DNA of 64,000 bases, taken from Aggregatibacter segnis ATCC 33393. Lineage in GTDB: Bacteria > Pseudomonadota > Gammaproteobacteria > Enterobacterales > Pasteurellaceae. The notes beneath the pieces were generated by a model. The model worked only from the letters and a program-made list of their open reading frames with translations. It did no database searches and was not told the origin of the DNA. A program made the translations under genes and the position numbers. The stretch lies in the NCBI RefSeq assembly GCF_000185305.1, contig NZ_GL622200.1, positions 1,540,587 to 1,604,586 of the forward strand, given 5' to 3'. The first letter of the stretch is position 1. Each line of letters starts with the position of its first letter. Shown here piece by piece: positions 18,496-29,052 of this stretch.

Positions 18496-19359
18496 ATGCG
18501 CTACATTCTCATTGCGCTGTTTTTATGGAGCAGCTCTTTTGTTGCCGGCAAATACACCTATTCGATGCTAGATCCGGTGTTAATGGTACAAATGCGTCTG
18601 ATCATCGCCAGCTTTATTGTTTTCCCGATGTTTGTACGAGTTTGGAAGCGTGTTCCCAAAACAGTTCGCCCACAAGTGTGGTGGCTTGGGTTTCTCAATT
18701 ATCCGGCTATTTTCCTTTTACAATTCATCGGATTAAGCCATACATCTGCGTCCAGTGCCTCTACAATGCTCGGTTTAGAACCTTTCCTCGTGGTACTTAT
18801 CGGACACTTTTTCTTCGGCGACAAAGCCAAAACACATCATTGGATCTTCGGACTCGTTGCATTTTTAGGCGTTGTATTATTAATTTATGGGGGAGAAGAA
18901 ACCGGCAATATTAGCCTTTTCGGTTGCAGTTTAGTGTTACTCGCCGGCATCGTATTTGCAGCTTGTCTGCGCTGGACACAAAGAATTATTGTGCAACTGA
19001 CCGCGCAAGTTTACACCACCAGTAGCATCGTGCTCGGCACCATTACTTGCCTCCCATTCACCCTATGGCTGACGCAAAGCTGGGAAATTCATTGGAACTG
19101 GCTGGGGCTCGCTGGGTTGCTGTATATCGGGATCGGTTGTAGTTGGCTTGCTTATTATCTATGGAATAAAGGCATTAACAGTGTTGATTCCAATCTCGCC
19201 GGCATTTTAGTTTCCCTAGAACCGGTATTTGCCATTATATTGGCCGTGTTATTACTCGGTGAAAACATCAGCCCGCTTTCTTGGTTAGGCATTTTAGCCG
19301 TCGTCAGTACTACCCTAATTTCCAGCATTTATCCGCGTTTGCTACGCCGTGCAAGTTAA
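18496..19359 (+). CDS. EamA/DMT-family permease
   Basis: A 287-aa membrane protein with about ten helices in two EamA repeats (residues about 1-130 and 140-280). The opening LFLWSSSFVAGKYTY and the end-of-repeat GILVSLEPVFAIILAVLLLGE are typical of drug/metabolite exporters. The substrate cannot be read from sequence. It stands alone between pflA and the convergent slam gene. It could export a metabolite or amino acid. Confidence 0.85.
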   Translation: MRYILIALFLWSSSFVAGKYTYSMLDPVLMVQMRLIIASFIVFPMFVRVWKRVPKTVRPQVWWLGFLNYPAIFLLQFIGLSHTSASSASTMLGLEPFLVVLIGHFFFGDKAKTHHWIFGLVAFLGVVLLIYGGEETGNISLFGCSLVLLAGIVFAACLRWTQRIIVQLTAQVYTTSSIVLGTITCLPFTLWLTQSWEIHWNWLGLAGLLYIGIGCSWLAYYLWNKGINSVDSNLAGILVSLEPVFAIILAVLLLGENISPLSWLGILAVVSTTLISSIYPRLLRRAS

Positions 19360-19510
19360 TCTGTAGGTTTATTAGCAACTCTCGGCTATTGTATTTCAAG
19401 AGGTATATAATGAATGGAATGAATATAGTAAATAAATAGCTAAACTAATTTAGTTAAATTCAGTACCAATAAATTTTTTACAATATATTCATCCGTTTTA
19501 TTAAAACGCC

Positions 19511-20950
19511 TTAAAACGTTTTACTCATTTCTAAATAAATCCGATTTTTATCATAGCGATAAAATGGATGATTGCTGTCATTTTTTTGGTAAGACCAGGT
19601 AATTTTCGGCGTAATGCCCCAAAAATACACGTTACGATGCCATAAAGTGACATTAGTTTGATATTCGTTGTTTTTTTGACGAATGCCAAGTAAATCTTCA
19701 CCTTTATAAGCCCGTCTTGCATAAGCGACAGAAAGACGACTGGAAATGCCCAACGGCCATTCTTGCACCCAACCTAAACGTACATTTTTACGTTGATAGG
19801 CGTTATCGAGATCACGCGTATTTTCGCGATTATAATCCGCACCAATATACCAATATTGTCCGCTGTAAGGCAAAAATAAGAGCGTATTCGACCACAAATA
19901 ATTATTGCCATTTAAATGTTTACGCGAGGCATAACGTTGCTCACCATATTCAAGTGCGGTCGAAATTTGCCATGATTTATTGAGCCAATGAATCACATCA
20001 ACACGCACACCGGAATTTTTAGAATATTGTTTCATGGCATCACTGCCGGAAGAACCGCCGGAATACCAACGTCGCTCAGTGAAAGACAGGAAAGAGAGTT
20101 CGGTATTTGCCGTGTGATAACCCAAACCGGCACCGATTCGAGCATTAAATTCGTTATATTTTTTGTTATCCCAATAATATTTGCCTTGCCCATCTAACAC
20201 CAGTTTTGCAAAAAACTGATGAGGCAACGACCATTTTTTTTCGGCACCAACATAATAAGACAACCCATGCGCCTGTTCTCTCTCCCAAGCTTTCCACGCC
20301 CCAATACGGGTGCCCGCTTTGGGCGCATTATTAATATTGGATTCGTTTAAAAAACTGATACCACCGTTAATTTTCCACTGATCTCGTTGGTTAATCGCAA
20401 TCAAATACTGGTCGATCATCTGCTGTGATGAAGTATCATTCACCTCCGCACGGAGTTTTTGGAACTGATCTTTCGCCGCTTCATTATCGTTATTCAAAAA
20501 CAACGCATGGGCTAATTGATAACGCAACTGCAAAATTTCAGGACGTTTCGCAAATAATTCACGGTATTGTTGCACCGCCGATGCATAATCCCCTTGATGC
20601 GTTGCCATCATAGCTTCCCCCCAAGCCAGCAAAAACGGATCTTGTTGCGCCGGTTGTTGCTGCTGATATAACGGAAACAGCAATGCCACCACGTCCACAT
20701 TATTTTGCAACAATGCAGGGATCAATCCGCGGATAATTAAATCAGGTCGTTTAGCAAGTTCTTCTTTCGTAATAGAAAGCGTATTTTCTTTTGAAGTAGA
20801 TTCTTCCACTGTTTCATGTTGAGGCAATCGAGGGGTAGCAAGCTTTAATCGTTCTTCGGGTGAGGCGCTCTTCGGTGTAGCAACTTCTGCAGCCACCGAA
20901 ATTGACACCAATGCACCAATCACACTAAAGAATAAGGGTAATTTCATCAT
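19511..20950 (-). CDS. Slam (surface lipoprotein assembly modulator), DUF560
   Basis: A 479-aa outer-membrane protein with a signal peptide (about 1-20), a periplasmic TPR-like domain (about 60-180, including YASAVQQYRELFAKRPEILQLRYQLAHALF) and a C-terminal 14-strand barrel ending YLEMSKTF. This is the Slam plan. Slam proteins move specific lipoproteins to the cell surface, recognising the barrel of TbpB- or fHbp-like clients. The gene immediately upstream (21.0-21.8 kb) encodes such a client, as is usual for Slam pairs. The slam frame itself is intact. Confidence 0.87.
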   Translation of the reverse strand: MMKLPLFFSVIGALVSISVAAEVATPKSASPEERLKLATPRLPQHETVEESTSKENTLSITKEELAKRPDLIIRGLIPALLQNNVDVVALLFPLYQQQQPAQQDPFLLAWGEAMMATHQGDYASAVQQYRELFAKRPEILQLRYQLAHALFLNNDNEAAKDQFQKLRAEVNDTSSQQMIDQYLIAINQRDQWKINGGISFLNESNINNAPKAGTRIGAWKAWEREQAHGLSYYVGAEKKWSLPHQFFAKLVLDGQGKYYWDNKKYNEFNARIGAGLGYHTANTELSFLSFTERRWYSGGSSGSDAMKQYSKNSGVRVDVIHWLNKSWQISTALEYGEQRYASRKHLNGNNYLWSNTLLFLPYSGQYWYIGADYNRENTRDLDNAYQRKNVRLGWVQEWPLGISSRLSVAYARRAYKGEDLLGIRQKNNEYQTNVTLWHRNVYFWGITPKITWSYQKNDSNHPFYRYDKNRIYLEMSKTF

Positions 20951-21020
20951 ATCGTTTTAACCGTATACTCAAAATAAATAAAGCAAGCACATGGCTTGCT
21001 TTATTGTTCATTATGGGAGA

Positions 21021-21840
21021 TTACTGTTTCTTACCAGCAAAAGCAGCTCCCCAGGAATTGTCATTCCCTTTAGCTAAACCACCTAATTCAGCCGCGTTAT
21101 TTCCATAAAACTTACCTTCAACTTTACCTTCTGAAGTAAATTGGGAAGATTTAGCCGTACCTTTAAAACTATTGCCTGAAATATCAGCATTTACGTTAAT
21201 TGCAGACATTGAATTTGCGGTAATAGAACCACTAAGTTTTTTGCTATCAAAGTTCACAGTAAAGTTAGATTTTCCAGATACATAATCTTCATCATTAATA
21301 TCAGCCCCAGAAATGATGCTATCTCCTTTGTAGGACACAGAACCGCTCTGAGGCATATTTTTTGTTGGAATGCCATTGTAGAAGATAATATCAGATTCTC
21401 CAGGGCCTTGGCTCATAACAGCACCAATACGAACATTTTCATATTTTCCACAGCAAACGTTTGTACCATTTACAATTTGCCAACCATCTGCATAAATTCC
21501 AGGATAAGCTAGTTTAATTCTACGCCCATCAATGCTTAATTCCTTTATATTTGAATCAGTAAGCACAACATTTTTAACTTGAACTTTGTCATCCTGACCT
21601 GAAATGACCAAAGCACCTCCTGTAGATTTTTCATCTGTACTTTGATTTTCTTTAGTCGTTTTTTTTCTCTGGTGTCGTCGGCTGTGACGGTACTGTAGGT
21701 TTAACAGATTCCGCTTGTTGTTTTTGAGTATTATTCACAGAAGAAGATGATGGTGAGCTATCACCACCGCCACTTCCACAAGCAGCCAAAGTTAACACGG
21801 CTAGTGTAGTTAAAGTGAATTTAACAATTGAGTTTTTCAT
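21021..21840 (-). pseudogene. Slam-client surface lipoprotein, interrupted at a poly-A tract (possibly phase-variable)
   Basis: ATG at 21840 (after AAAGGTATCATTT) starts a lipoprotein: a signal peptide ending VLTLAACGSGGG, then a Ser/Pro/Thr/Gln-rich linker. The frame stops just after eight A residues (minus strand; 21659-21666). Removing one A joins it to TTKENQSTDEKSTGGALVISG and on to the end at 21021. The C-terminal half (VNFDSKKLSGSI, FKGTA, GKFYGNNAAELGGL) is the eight-strand barrel of TbpB/fHbp-like Slam clients. The off frame could be reversible slippage, fixed loss or a sequencing error. The 'on' product would be about 272 residues. Confidence 0.75.
21659..21666 (-). repeat. Poly-A(8) tract at the lipoprotein frame break
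   Basis: Eight T on the plus strand (A on the coding strand), following GAG and preceding CGACT. Seven or ten A would keep the lipoprotein in frame; eight puts it out. Confidence 0.8.
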
Positions 21841-21947
21841 AAATGATACCTTTAAGTTATAAGTAAATACCATGCTCAGAAGATTGAAAGAATAATCCTC
21901 AGGCCAAAGGGCGGCGAATCTTACCACATTGCCTAAAAGAAATACAG

Positions 21948-23360
21948 CTACTGCACCAACATTAATCCCATACAGCCTTTATCCGCCAACATTAGATCAG
22001 AAGCACCAAAAGTAAAAGGATAGTTATTAGAGGAGGTGTTATCGAATTTCACCAAAATAGTCACTGTGCCATTAATCAACACGCTGTCTTTCCAGCTGAT
22101 TTCGCTTTCTTCCAACGCTTTACCGTTAATGGATTCCACAATAAATTTTACCCCTCGCAACGCAAATCCTACCGCGGCGGAAGCGGTTAACGTCCAACGT
22201 TCAACACTGCCTAGTTTTGCCGAAACATCTAAACGACGCGGGTCAAAACGGTTCCGGTTAATGGTGGCATTAGTGACATCCACATGAAATGCCCGTTCCT
22301 GTTGCACTTTAGCAGATAACAGACTTGGCGCATCGGTGGCAAATTGCCATGTTTGTTCTTTTTGTGCGAATGCACCGGCTAAGCTGTCCGGACGTAGTTC
22401 CAAAACCGTATTGTCAATTAACTCCCCTTCTGAACCGAAGAAATAACGAATGTTATCAATAAAATCACGTTTTTTCCCCACGATGAGAGAAACATTGTCG
22501 CCGTCATTCAAATCAACTAAAAGCTCAACACGCTCACTCGGTGCGACTTTGAGCACATTTAAGGTTTTGCCTTGTGGTAAAAAACCAAGATCTTGTGCAA
22601 TCAATGTAAACGCCCGCTCATCCTCAAAACGAAGCTCATAAGTGCGGGAAAGAGACGCATTTAAAATGCGTAAACGCACCAAACCACGCGGTACATTGAA
22701 ATAAGGAGCTTCCTGCCCATTGACTAACAATCGTTCACCAAGAAAAGTGCCTTGATTCTGCTGAAAAAGTTGTGCACCATCACTATTGAGTTGCATATCT
22801 TGCAAAATTAACGGGATGTCATCCACGCCATATTTCTGCGGCAATCCCAATTTAGTACTCTCTTTGTCCTCAATCAGCCACAAGCCGACCAAGCCACGAT
22901 AAGTTTGATACGCTGAATTGGCAAGGGTGCAAGCATGATACCAACAGGTTGCCGGTGCCTGATTGATCGGAATAATCGGTGCCCAAGTTTCACCTTTTTG
23001 TAAATTTTTACCCACACCACCAATAAGTTCGCCCGATGCCTGTAAGCCTTGGATATTCATCGCAACAAATTGCGGTAAATTGTTTTTCCAATTCAGTTTG
23101 GCAAAATCATCTTTCTTAATTTTAATGGTTGGCCCTAAATAACTACCGTTAAAACCCCACACTTCGGTACGTTTTCCTGGCAATAACGGTGCTTGGGTAT
23201 TTTGCATATTCAGAAAAATCGGCTTACCCCGTCGAACTTCAAAGAGTGGCGGAATTTTCAAAGCTGGGCGTGTTGCCGCCAATAACGGAGACGGCACAGC
23301 AAAAAGTGCGGTAGAAAATAACGTTGTTTTGAGTAGCTGACGACGGGAGCAATGTTTCAT
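21948..23360 (-). CDS. ftsP: Cell-division protein FtsP (SufI), multicopper-oxidase-like
   Basis: A 470-aa exported protein with a Tat signal (SRRQLLKTT, cleavage near LLAATRP). It has three cupredoxin domains like multicopper oxidases, but copper-ligand histidines are largely replaced (for example [17 protein letters not shown] instead of an HxH cluster), as in FtsP. FtsP stabilises the divisome in the periplasm under stress and is a standard Tat substrate. It directly follows plsC in a leftward pair, an order also found in enterobacteria. Confidence 0.9.
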   Translation of the reverse strand: MKHCSRRQLLKTTLFSTALFAVPSPLLAATRPALKIPPLFEVRRGKPIFLNMQNTQAPLLPGKRTEVWGFNGSYLGPTIKIKKDDFAKLNWKNNLPQFVAMNIQGLQASGELIGGVGKNLQKGETWAPIIPINQAPATCWYHACTLANSAYQTYRGLVGLWLIEDKESTKLGLPQKYGVDDIPLILQDMQLNSDGAQLFQQNQGTFLGERLLVNGQEAPYFNVPRGLVRLRILNASLSRTYELRFEDERAFTLIAQDLGFLPQGKTLNVLKVAPSERVELLVDLNDGDNVSLIVGKKRDFIDNIRYFFGSEGELIDNTVLELRPDSLAGAFAQKEQTWQFATDAPSLLSAKVQQERAFHVDVTNATINRNRFDPRRLDVSAKLGSVERWTLTASAAVGFALRGVKFIVESINGKALEESEISWKDSVLINGTVTILVKFDNTSSNNYPFTFGASDLMLADKGCMGLMLVQ

Positions 23361-24113
23361 TTATGCCTGCTTATTCTCGTTTTTCTGTTCAATTGCTTTT
23401 TGTGCGATTTCATGGTCCAATTCAGCAATGCGATTTTGCATTACATCATGGCAATATTCCGCTAATTCACGCACATTTTCACGGCTGTAGCCGGACACAT
23501 CAATAGGTTCCAGCATTTCACAAATCACCGTGCCATTATCCCAACGGTTTAAATCGATTTTATTGTGTGTTGTAGAGCAAACGACAGGCACAATGGGTAC
23601 ACCGGCGGCAATGGCGGCGTGGAATGCCCCAGTTTTGAACGGCAATAACCCGCGTCCGCGACTACGCGTTCCTTCCGGGAACATCCAAATGGACAGATTA
23701 TCTTCATTAATACGACGAGCCAATTCCGACATGGTGTTATGCGCTTTAGAGCGGTTATCACGATCGAGAAAAATATTGCCCGTTGCCCAATATAAAATAC
23801 CGAAAAACGGCACCCAAATCAGACTCTTCTTACCGACGCTAACTGTACGAGGCATGACCATGTAAGAAATGGTCACCATATCGTAGTTATTTTGATGGTT
23901 GCCGATATAAATGCAACGACCCACTTTATCGGCATTCGCCGGGAAACGATGTTCCACTTTCAAACCAAACAGTGGATGTAACCGACCAAACCAACGGGCA
24001 AAAATGCCCACATTACTCGGATTACGGAAACGAATGAAAGAATAAAGCGTGCCGAGGATACAAATAAGAATACAACAAATAACAATGATGAAAATTCTGG
24101 CGATTTTTAGCAT
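23361..24113 (-). CDS. plsC: 1-acyl-sn-glycerol-3-phosphate acyltransferase
   Basis: A 250-aa inner-membrane acyltransferase that makes phosphatidic acid. The catalytic NHxxxxD box is GNHQNNYD and the substrate motif is FPEGTRSRGRG; a hydrophobic N-terminal helix (IFIIVICCILICILG) anchors it. I chose ATG at 24113, preceded by AAGGGGC, over the upstream in-frame ATG at 24227, which would overlap lpxH and its promoter. ftsP starts one base after its stop. Confidence 0.93.
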   Translation of the reverse strand: MLKIARIFIIVICCILICILGTLYSFIRFRNPSNVGIFARWFGRLHPLFGLKVEHRFPANADKVGRCIYIGNHQNNYDMVTISYMVMPRTVSVGKKSLIWVPFFGILYWATGNIFLDRDNRSKAHNTMSELARRINEDNLSIWMFPEGTRSRGRGLLPFKTGAFHAAIAAGVPIVPVVCSTTHNKIDLNRWDNGTVICEMLEPIDVSGYSRENVRELAEYCHDVMQNRIAELDHEIAQKAIEQKNENKQA

Positions 24114-24221
24114 GATAAAGCCCCTTAAAAATTTGCGTAAGTATAACGAAATTAGCTCGTTAAGTGTATTCATAACGATGAAATGTGCTAATCTAATCAA
24201 AAATTTTTTAATTGACTTTCT

Positions 24222-24953
24222 ATGCAAAAAACCTATTTTATTGCGGATTTACATCTCTCCGAAAATCGACCGCACTTATTAGCCCTGTTTCGTCAATTTA
24301 TGCAAGAACAAGCGCCAGAAGCAGAAAAACTCTATATTTTGGGCGATTTATTTGATTTTTGGATTGGCGATGATGAACAATCCGATCTCATCAGCGAAGT
24401 GCAACAGCTCATCAGACATCTGACAGAAAAAGGCGTGCCATGCTATTTTCAGCACGGTAACCGGGATTTTTTGATTGGCAAAAAATTTGCTAATGCGTGC
24501 GGACTGACGTTACTGCCAACGTATCAAGTCATTGATTTATATGGCACGCCCACCCTTTTATGTCACGGCGACACCCTTTGCGTGGACGATGTGAAATATC
24601 AACACTATCGCAAAAAAGTTCATCAAAATTGGCGCCAGTGGCTGTTCTTGCATTTACCGTTAAAAGTGCGGTTAAAAATCGCAGAGAAAATTCGCGCGAA
24701 AAGCCGCCAAGATAAACAATTAAAATCGACGGAAATCATGGATGTGAATGCCGCTTTTGTGCAGCAAATTTTTACACAATTTCATGTGACACAAATGATT
24801 CATGGGCATACGCATCGCCAAAAACACCATGAAATTCCACCGCACTTTCATCGTATCGTGCTGGGTGATTGGGGAGAAACATCTTCCCTTTTAGAAGTCA
24901 CGCCCCATTCAATCGAATTTATTAATGATACATTAAGGAGAAAAAATGGCTGA
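24222..24953 (+). CDS. lpxH: UDP-2,3-diacylglucosamine diphosphatase LpxH
   Basis: A 243-aa calcineurin-like metallophosphoesterase that makes lipid X in lipid A synthesis. The metal motifs are in order: DLHLSE (D-x-H), [11 protein letters not shown], the GNRDF asparagine motif (HGNRDFLIG), CHGDTL and IHGHTHRQ. Length is typical. It is divergent from plsC and its stop overlaps the next gene by 8 bp. Confidence 0.95.
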   Translation: MQKTYFIADLHLSENRPHLLALFRQFMQEQAPEAEKLYILGDLFDFWIGDDEQSDLISEVQQLIRHLTEKGVPCYFQHGNRDFLIGKKFANACGLTLLPTYQVIDLYGTPTLLCHGDTLCVDDVKYQHYRKKVHQNWRQWLFLHLPLKVRLKIAEKIRAKSRQDKQLKSTEIMDVNAAFVQQIFTQFHVTQMIHGHTHRQKHHEIPPHFHRIVLGDWGETSSLLEVTPHSIEFINDTLRRKNG

Positions 24954-25452
24954 TCCGCATATTAAATCGCCGATGGATCGTTGGGATTACACAACAGTCA
25001 TCATTTATCGTTTAGGCTTTGTCTTTGCCGTTCCAATGTTGTTTATGCTGCCTTGGTATCCCACAACAGCACACTTTGGTTTGCTTATCGCAGCGACCTT
25101 ATGTGCCGCTTGCGTCCATTTATATATGAAAAACTTCCGTTATATTTTTCAATTTGCCATGTGGGTAGGGTTGCTATGCCAAGTTTTAGGTTTTCCGCAA
25201 CTGGCGCTCGGTGCGGCATTTTTGGTCCTCGGCGGATTAAGTTATAAAGAATATTTTTGTTTCCGTGTCTTTGCACTAAATCTGCAACCAGTATTTTTTG
25301 CGCTTTTATGGTTTGCCTTATTATTCAATGCCACCTGGTTAAGCACTTTATTATGCTTTGTGACCGGTATTCTCATTTTGCTATTAAGCATTCAAAAATG
25401 GCGCATGCCGTTGCATTTTGATATTGGCGATAAAAGCAAATATCAGGTTTGA
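24946..25452 (+). CDS. DUF2301 integral membrane protein
   Basis: A 168-aa protein with about five or six membrane segments and short ends, matching the DUF2301 family as I recall it (YGxxxKExxCF-like [12 protein letters not shown] motif in the middle). The function is unknown. It overlaps lpxH by 8 bp, so the two are translationally coupled. A bidirectional terminator follows. Confidence 0.7.
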   Translation: MADPHIKSPMDRWDYTTVIIYRLGFVFAVPMLFMLPWYPTTAHFGLLIAATLCAACVHLYMKNFRYIFQFAMWVGLLCQVLGFPQLALGAAFLVLGGLSYKEYFCFRVFALNLQPVFFALLWFALLFNATWLSTLLCFVTGILILLLSIQKWRMPLHFDIGDKSKYQV

Positions 25453-25466
25453 TAAATTTCAGATAA

Positions 25467-25497
25467 AAAAATAGCCTACATCATGTAGGCTATTTTT
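25467..25497. terminator. Bidirectional terminator
   Basis: Fourteen-bp stem AAAAATAGCCTACA / TGTAGGCTATTTTT between the convergent DUF2301 gene and efp. Confidence 0.9.
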
Positions 25498-25510
25498 ATG
25501 CAAGAAAAAA

Positions 25511-26077
25511 TTATTTCACGCGAGAAACGTATTCACCGGAACGGGTATCAACGCGAATCACTTCACCGATTTGTACGAACAATGGCACTTTCACCACAGC
25601 ACCGGTGCTTAATGTTGCCGGTTTACCGCCGGTACCTGCGGTGTCGCCTTTAAGACCTGGGTCGGTGTCAACGATTTCTAATTCAACGAAGTTTGGCGGA
25701 GTTACCGTAATTGGCGCACCGTTCCATAATGTCACGATACAATCGGCTTGGTCTAATAACCATTTTTCTGCATCGCCTACCGCTTTTGCATCTGCAGAAT
25801 ATTGTTCAAATGTTTCTGGGTGCATAAAATACCAGAACGCATCGTCTTTATAAGAATAAGTTAAGTTTAAATCCATTACATCAGCAGCTTCAACAGAAGT
25901 ACCGGATTTGAAGTTTACGTCCAATACTTTGCCGGAAATTAATTTACGAATACGGGTGCGGGTGAAAGCTTGACCTTTGCCGGGTTTAACGAACTCATTT
26001 TCAACGATCACGCAAGGCTCGCCGTCTTGCATAAATTTTAGACCTGGTTTGAAATCACTGGTAGTATATGTAGCCAT
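25511..26077 (-). CDS. efp: Translation elongation factor P
   Basis: A 188-aa EF-P with three beta-barrel domains (residues about 1-64, 65-128, 129-188). It relieves ribosome stalling at polyproline. Lys34 in VKPGKGQAF is the site beta-lysylated by EpmA with EpmB, and epmB lies divergently next to it. The C-terminal signature [13 protein letters not shown] is intact. Confidence 0.97.
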   Translation of the reverse strand: MATYTTSDFKPGLKFMQDGEPCVIVENEFVKPGKGQAFTRTRIRKLISGKVLDVNFKSGTSVEAADVMDLNLTYSYKDDAFWYFMHPETFEQYSADAKAVGDAEKWLLDQADCIVTLWNGAPITVTPPNFVELEIVDTDPGLKGDTAGTGGKPATLSTGAVVKVPLFVQIGEVIRVDTRSGEYVSRVK

Positions 26078-26108
26078 ATTATCCTCAAAAAAAGATTGTT
26101 TTTTAAAA

Positions 26109-27128
26109 GTGGCTATTCTACATCAAAACATCCCGATTAGAGAAGAACAAAGTTGGCTAACACATTTGGCAAACGGGATTTCCGATCCGAAAATTTTATT
26201 ACAACACCTCGAACTCCCTCTTGAATCCTTCAAACAAGACATAGAAGCGCGCAAATTATTTGCCATGCGCGTGCCGCTGCCTTTTGTAGAAAAGATGGAA
26301 AAGGGCAATCCAAAGGATCCTTTGTTTTTACAAGTCATGTCTTCTGCGGATGAGTTTTTACAAGCCGAAGGATTTAGCAAAGATCCGTTGGAAGAACAAG
26401 AAGATAAAAACGTCGTCTCCAACATTTTGCACAAATACCATAATCGCTTGTTATTTATGGTAAAAGGGGGTTGCGCGGTGAATTGTCGCTATTGTTTCCG
26501 CCGTCATTTTCCTTATCAAGACAACAAAGGCACCAAACAAAATTGGCAAAAAGCGTTACAATATATTGCAGAACGCCCTGAAATTGAGGAAGTAATTTTT
26601 TCCGGCGGCGATCCGCTGATGGCAAAAGATCATGAGCTCGAGTGGCTGATAAAACACTTAGAAAACATACCGCACTTAAAGCGTCTCCGTATTCATTCCC
26701 GTTTGCCGGTCGTCATTCCACAACGGATAACCGATACATTTTGTCGGCTTTTAGCGCAAACCCGGTTGCAAAAAATTTTGGTCACCCATGTCAATCATGC
26801 CAATGAAATTGATGCGGATTTTGCCCATGCCATGGCAAAATTAAAGGATTGCGGCGTCGTTTTATTAAACCAATCGGTTTTACTCAAAAATGTGAATGAT
26901 GACGCACTAATTCTGAAAACATTAAGTGACCGCTTATTTTCAGTGGGTATTTTGCCTTATTATTTGCATTTGTTGGATAAAGTCGAAGGCGCAACGCATT
27001 TTTATCTAGATGACGCCCGAGCCCTGAAAATTTATAAAGAATTACAACGCATTAGCTCCGGTTATTTAGTACCGAAACTTGCCCGAGAAATCGGTGGAGA
27101 ACCGAATAAAACCTTATATTCGTCTTGA
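26109..27128 (+). CDS. epmB: EF-P (R)-beta-lysylation protein EpmB (lysine 2,3-aminomutase-like)
   Basis: A 339-aa radical SAM/PLP enzyme that converts (S)-alpha-lysine to (R)-beta-lysine for EF-P modification. The cluster motif is [17 protein letters not shown] (CxxxCxxC), with the FSGGDPL segment after it and the PLP lysine near the C-terminal [11 protein letters not shown] end. I chose GTG at 26109 because upstream in-frame codons run back into efp, while homologues begin a few residues before [11 protein letters not shown]. It is divergent from its target gene efp. Confidence 0.92.
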   Translation: MAILHQNIPIREEQSWLTHLANGISDPKILLQHLELPLESFKQDIEARKLFAMRVPLPFVEKMEKGNPKDPLFLQVMSSADEFLQAEGFSKDPLEEQEDKNVVSNILHKYHNRLLFMVKGGCAVNCRYCFRRHFPYQDNKGTKQNWQKALQYIAERPEIEEVIFSGGDPLMAKDHELEWLIKHLENIPHLKRLRIHSRLPVVIPQRITDTFCRLLAQTRLQKILVTHVNHANEIDADFAHAMAKLKDCGVVLLNQSVLLKNVNDDALILKTLSDRLFSVGILPYYLHLLDKVEGATHFYLDDARALKIYKELQRISSGYLVPKLAREIGGEPNKTLYSS

Positions 27129-27297
27129 TAAGACGGTATCAAAAAAGCAAAAGATGTTTTAGAATAGGCGCGATTTTTTACTTATCAATTTCTGTCGTAA
27201 TAAATTCGATTTCTCACTTCGTTCATCACCGAAAAAAACGTTGAGAAAAACGACCGCACTTTACGGCAGATTATCATTCGTTAATCAGAGGTATATT

Positions 27298-28506
27298 GTG
27301 GATTCTGAAAAAATAACCCCGGAAAATGAAAATAATCCGGCGCAAAATGAATTGGATTTAGGTTTTAATCAAATGGAACCAATCACCCCGAAAAAACCGA
27401 CAAAACCGGAACCATCCTTCTTTGAAAAAGCCAAAGGCATGTTCGCTAAAAAAGAACAAAAAAATACAGAAAATCAATTCGCTACTCGTAAAGAGCCGGT
27501 ATTTGGTGATTCAGCCCCAGCAGATGTAGCTGTGGCAAGTGCAACGTCATCTGAAGAAACCATTATTGCAGAAGAAGCATCCCTCGAAACCACGAATGTG
27601 GTTGTCGACTCCGCAGCAACAAATGAAACAAAACCACAAACAGAAAGCGTAGAAAAACCGGTCGTCAGCCTTAAAAACCCTGAAACCTGGCCAATGTTAG
27701 CGATGCTACCGCAAAAACATCGTCGTCTTTTTGTCACCATTTTGGCCCTTGTGCTACTACTTATGTTCATTTTATGGATGAAACCAAGTTCAGATACAGT
27801 GCAATCTTATGAGCAACAAAGCAACAATGACGTACCGATTCAATTCCAACAATTAGATCAATCACAAGTGAATGAGCCAACGGTATTGGATAACCCAACG
27901 AATGCCGTTTCACAGCCAAATACCGCTGAAAATATTGTTCCTGCACAAAGCAATGAACCGATGGCAAATACCCCGGCAGCAGAACCTCAAGCAATGAATT
28001 CGGTTTCCGAAAATAAACCGGCGGAACAACCAAAAACCGTGGAACAGGCAAAACCACAAGAGATGGTCAAACCTCAAAGCACACCACATGAAACAGTGAA
28101 AAAACCGGAACCGGTGAAAACAAAAACGGCTGAAAAACCACAAAAAGTTGAGCCTAAAAATCAACCGGCAAAAGCTCAAAGTGCGAAAACCGAGAAACAA
28201 GTTGTTGAAATTTTAGAAGCGAAACCGGCAACGACTAAAACAGTTAATGCGAGTGCAGGAAGCAAAACTTTAGTCGTTCCACAAGGTGTCTCGTTAATGC
28301 AGGTATTTCGTAATAACAACTTGCCAATTGCTGATGTGAATGCCATGATAAAAGCCAATGGTGCCGGCAACGCGCTAAGTAGCTTCAAACCGGGCGATAA
28401 AGTTCAGGTAACTATCAATGCACAAGGTCGTGTTAACGAGCTTCGCCTTTCCAATGGCGCACGCTTTGTTCGCCAAGCTGACGGTAGCTACCAATTTAAA
28501 AAATAA
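27298..28506 (+). CDS. oapA: Opacity-associated protein OapA (YtfB-like, LysM-like C-terminal domain)
   Basis: A 402-aa inner-membrane protein: cytosolic acidic N-terminus, one membrane helix near residue 165 (LFVTILALVLLLMFILWM), a long Pro/Glu/Lys/Gln-rich periplasmic linker (about 185-325) and a C-terminal LysM-like domain (LVVPQGVSLMQVFRNNNLP to YQFKK). OapA is needed for colony opacity and colonisation in H. influenzae; the homologue YtfB binds glycans at the division site. I chose GTG at 27298 (after CAGAGGTATATT), not the TTG at 27241 in the upstream uptake signal. Confidence 0.88.
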   Translation: MDSEKITPENENNPAQNELDLGFNQMEPITPKKPTKPEPSFFEKAKGMFAKKEQKNTENQFATRKEPVFGDSAPADVAVASATSSEETIIAEEASLETTNVVVDSAATNETKPQTESVEKPVVSLKNPETWPMLAMLPQKHRRLFVTILALVLLLMFILWMKPSSDTVQSYEQQSNNDVPIQFQQLDQSQVNEPTVLDNPTNAVSQPNTAENIVPAQSNEPMANTPAAEPQAMNSVSENKPAEQPKTVEQAKPQEMVKPQSTPHETVKKPEPVKTKTAEKPQKVEPKNQPAKAQSAKTEKQVVEILEAKPATTKTVNASAGSKTLVVPQGVSLMQVFRNNNLPIADVNAMIKANGAGNALSSFKPGDKVQVTINAQGRVNELRLSNGARFVRQADGSYQFKK

Positions 28507-28518
28507 TCCGTAAAATTC

Positions 28519-28546
28519 AATAAGCGTAGTCAAAACTACGCTTATT
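28519..28546. terminator. Stem-loop between oapA and oapB
   Basis: AATAAGCGTAG / CTACGCTTATT with a six-base loop lies in the 61-bp gap. There is little T run on the right, so it may attenuate rather than end transcription into oapB. Confidence 0.5.
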
Positions 28547-28567
28547 CCATTTAGAAGGGTACACATT

Positions 28568-28945
28568 ATGTTAAGAGCGAGCTTTATATTACTGATGTTA
28601 CTGGGTATTGCTGCTTGCACCTCCAAGCCAATAGAACCTAAAGCCTCCGAAAAACCGCCACAGCCGGTTTTACAAAAAGCCACTCAAAAAGGGGAGATGA
28701 AGGAATACCTTTGCAAGGACGACAAAATCGTTCGTATCGTGTTTCACACTACCAAGCACAAAAAAAACAAAACGCGTTCCATCAGTTTAACGTTTAACAA
28801 TGTAACCCATAAACTAAGCCCGACAATTGCGGAAAATGGGCGAAATTATGCAAACATTCATTGGGTGTGGTTAGAACGCAAAGATGTTTCCACCTTAAAA
28901 ACCAGTGTTGGGGAAGTTCTCGCAGAACAATGTGTGCCACATTAA
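28568..28945 (+). CDS. oapB: Opacity-associated lipoprotein OapB
   Basis: A 125-aa lipoprotein (LLGIAACTS; lipidated Cys17) with a small beta-rich domain starting MKEYLCKDDKIVRIVF and ending LAEQCVPH. The paired cysteines and the C-x-D start recall MliC-like lysozyme inhibitors. In H. influenzae, oapB follows oapA and is required for OapA-dependent opacity. The gene order is the strongest support. Confidence 0.8.
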   Translation: MLRASFILLMLLGIAACTSKPIEPKASEKPPQPVLQKATQKGEMKEYLCKDDKIVRIVFHTTKHKKNKTRSISLTFNNVTHKLSPTIAENGRNYANIHWVWLERKDVSTLKTSVGEVLAEQCVPH

Positions 28946-29052
28946 TAGCGTGAAAACACCGTAAAAAACCACCGCACTTTTTCTTCAATAAGCCGGATAA
29001 CCCGGTTTATTGAGTTTTAATCCCACACAAAAACTTTATTAAAAACGCCATT

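Noticed and set aside
24114-24227. 38-residue extension of PlsC
   Set aside because: It would overlap the lpxH start; ATG 24113 has AAGGGGC before it and yields the usual membrane start.
25977-26108. N-terminal extension of EpmB into efp
   Set aside because: This stretch is antisense to efp and does not match the EpmB N-terminus.
27241-27297. Longer N-terminus for OapA from TTG 27241
   Set aside because: The extra codons run through an uptake signal and promoter-like sequence; GTG 27298 has a ribosome site and gives the normal start.
28375-28683. Antisense ORFs across oapA/oapB and many other long antisense frames
   Set aside because: They mirror well-supported genes, lack ribosome sites and show no family pattern.
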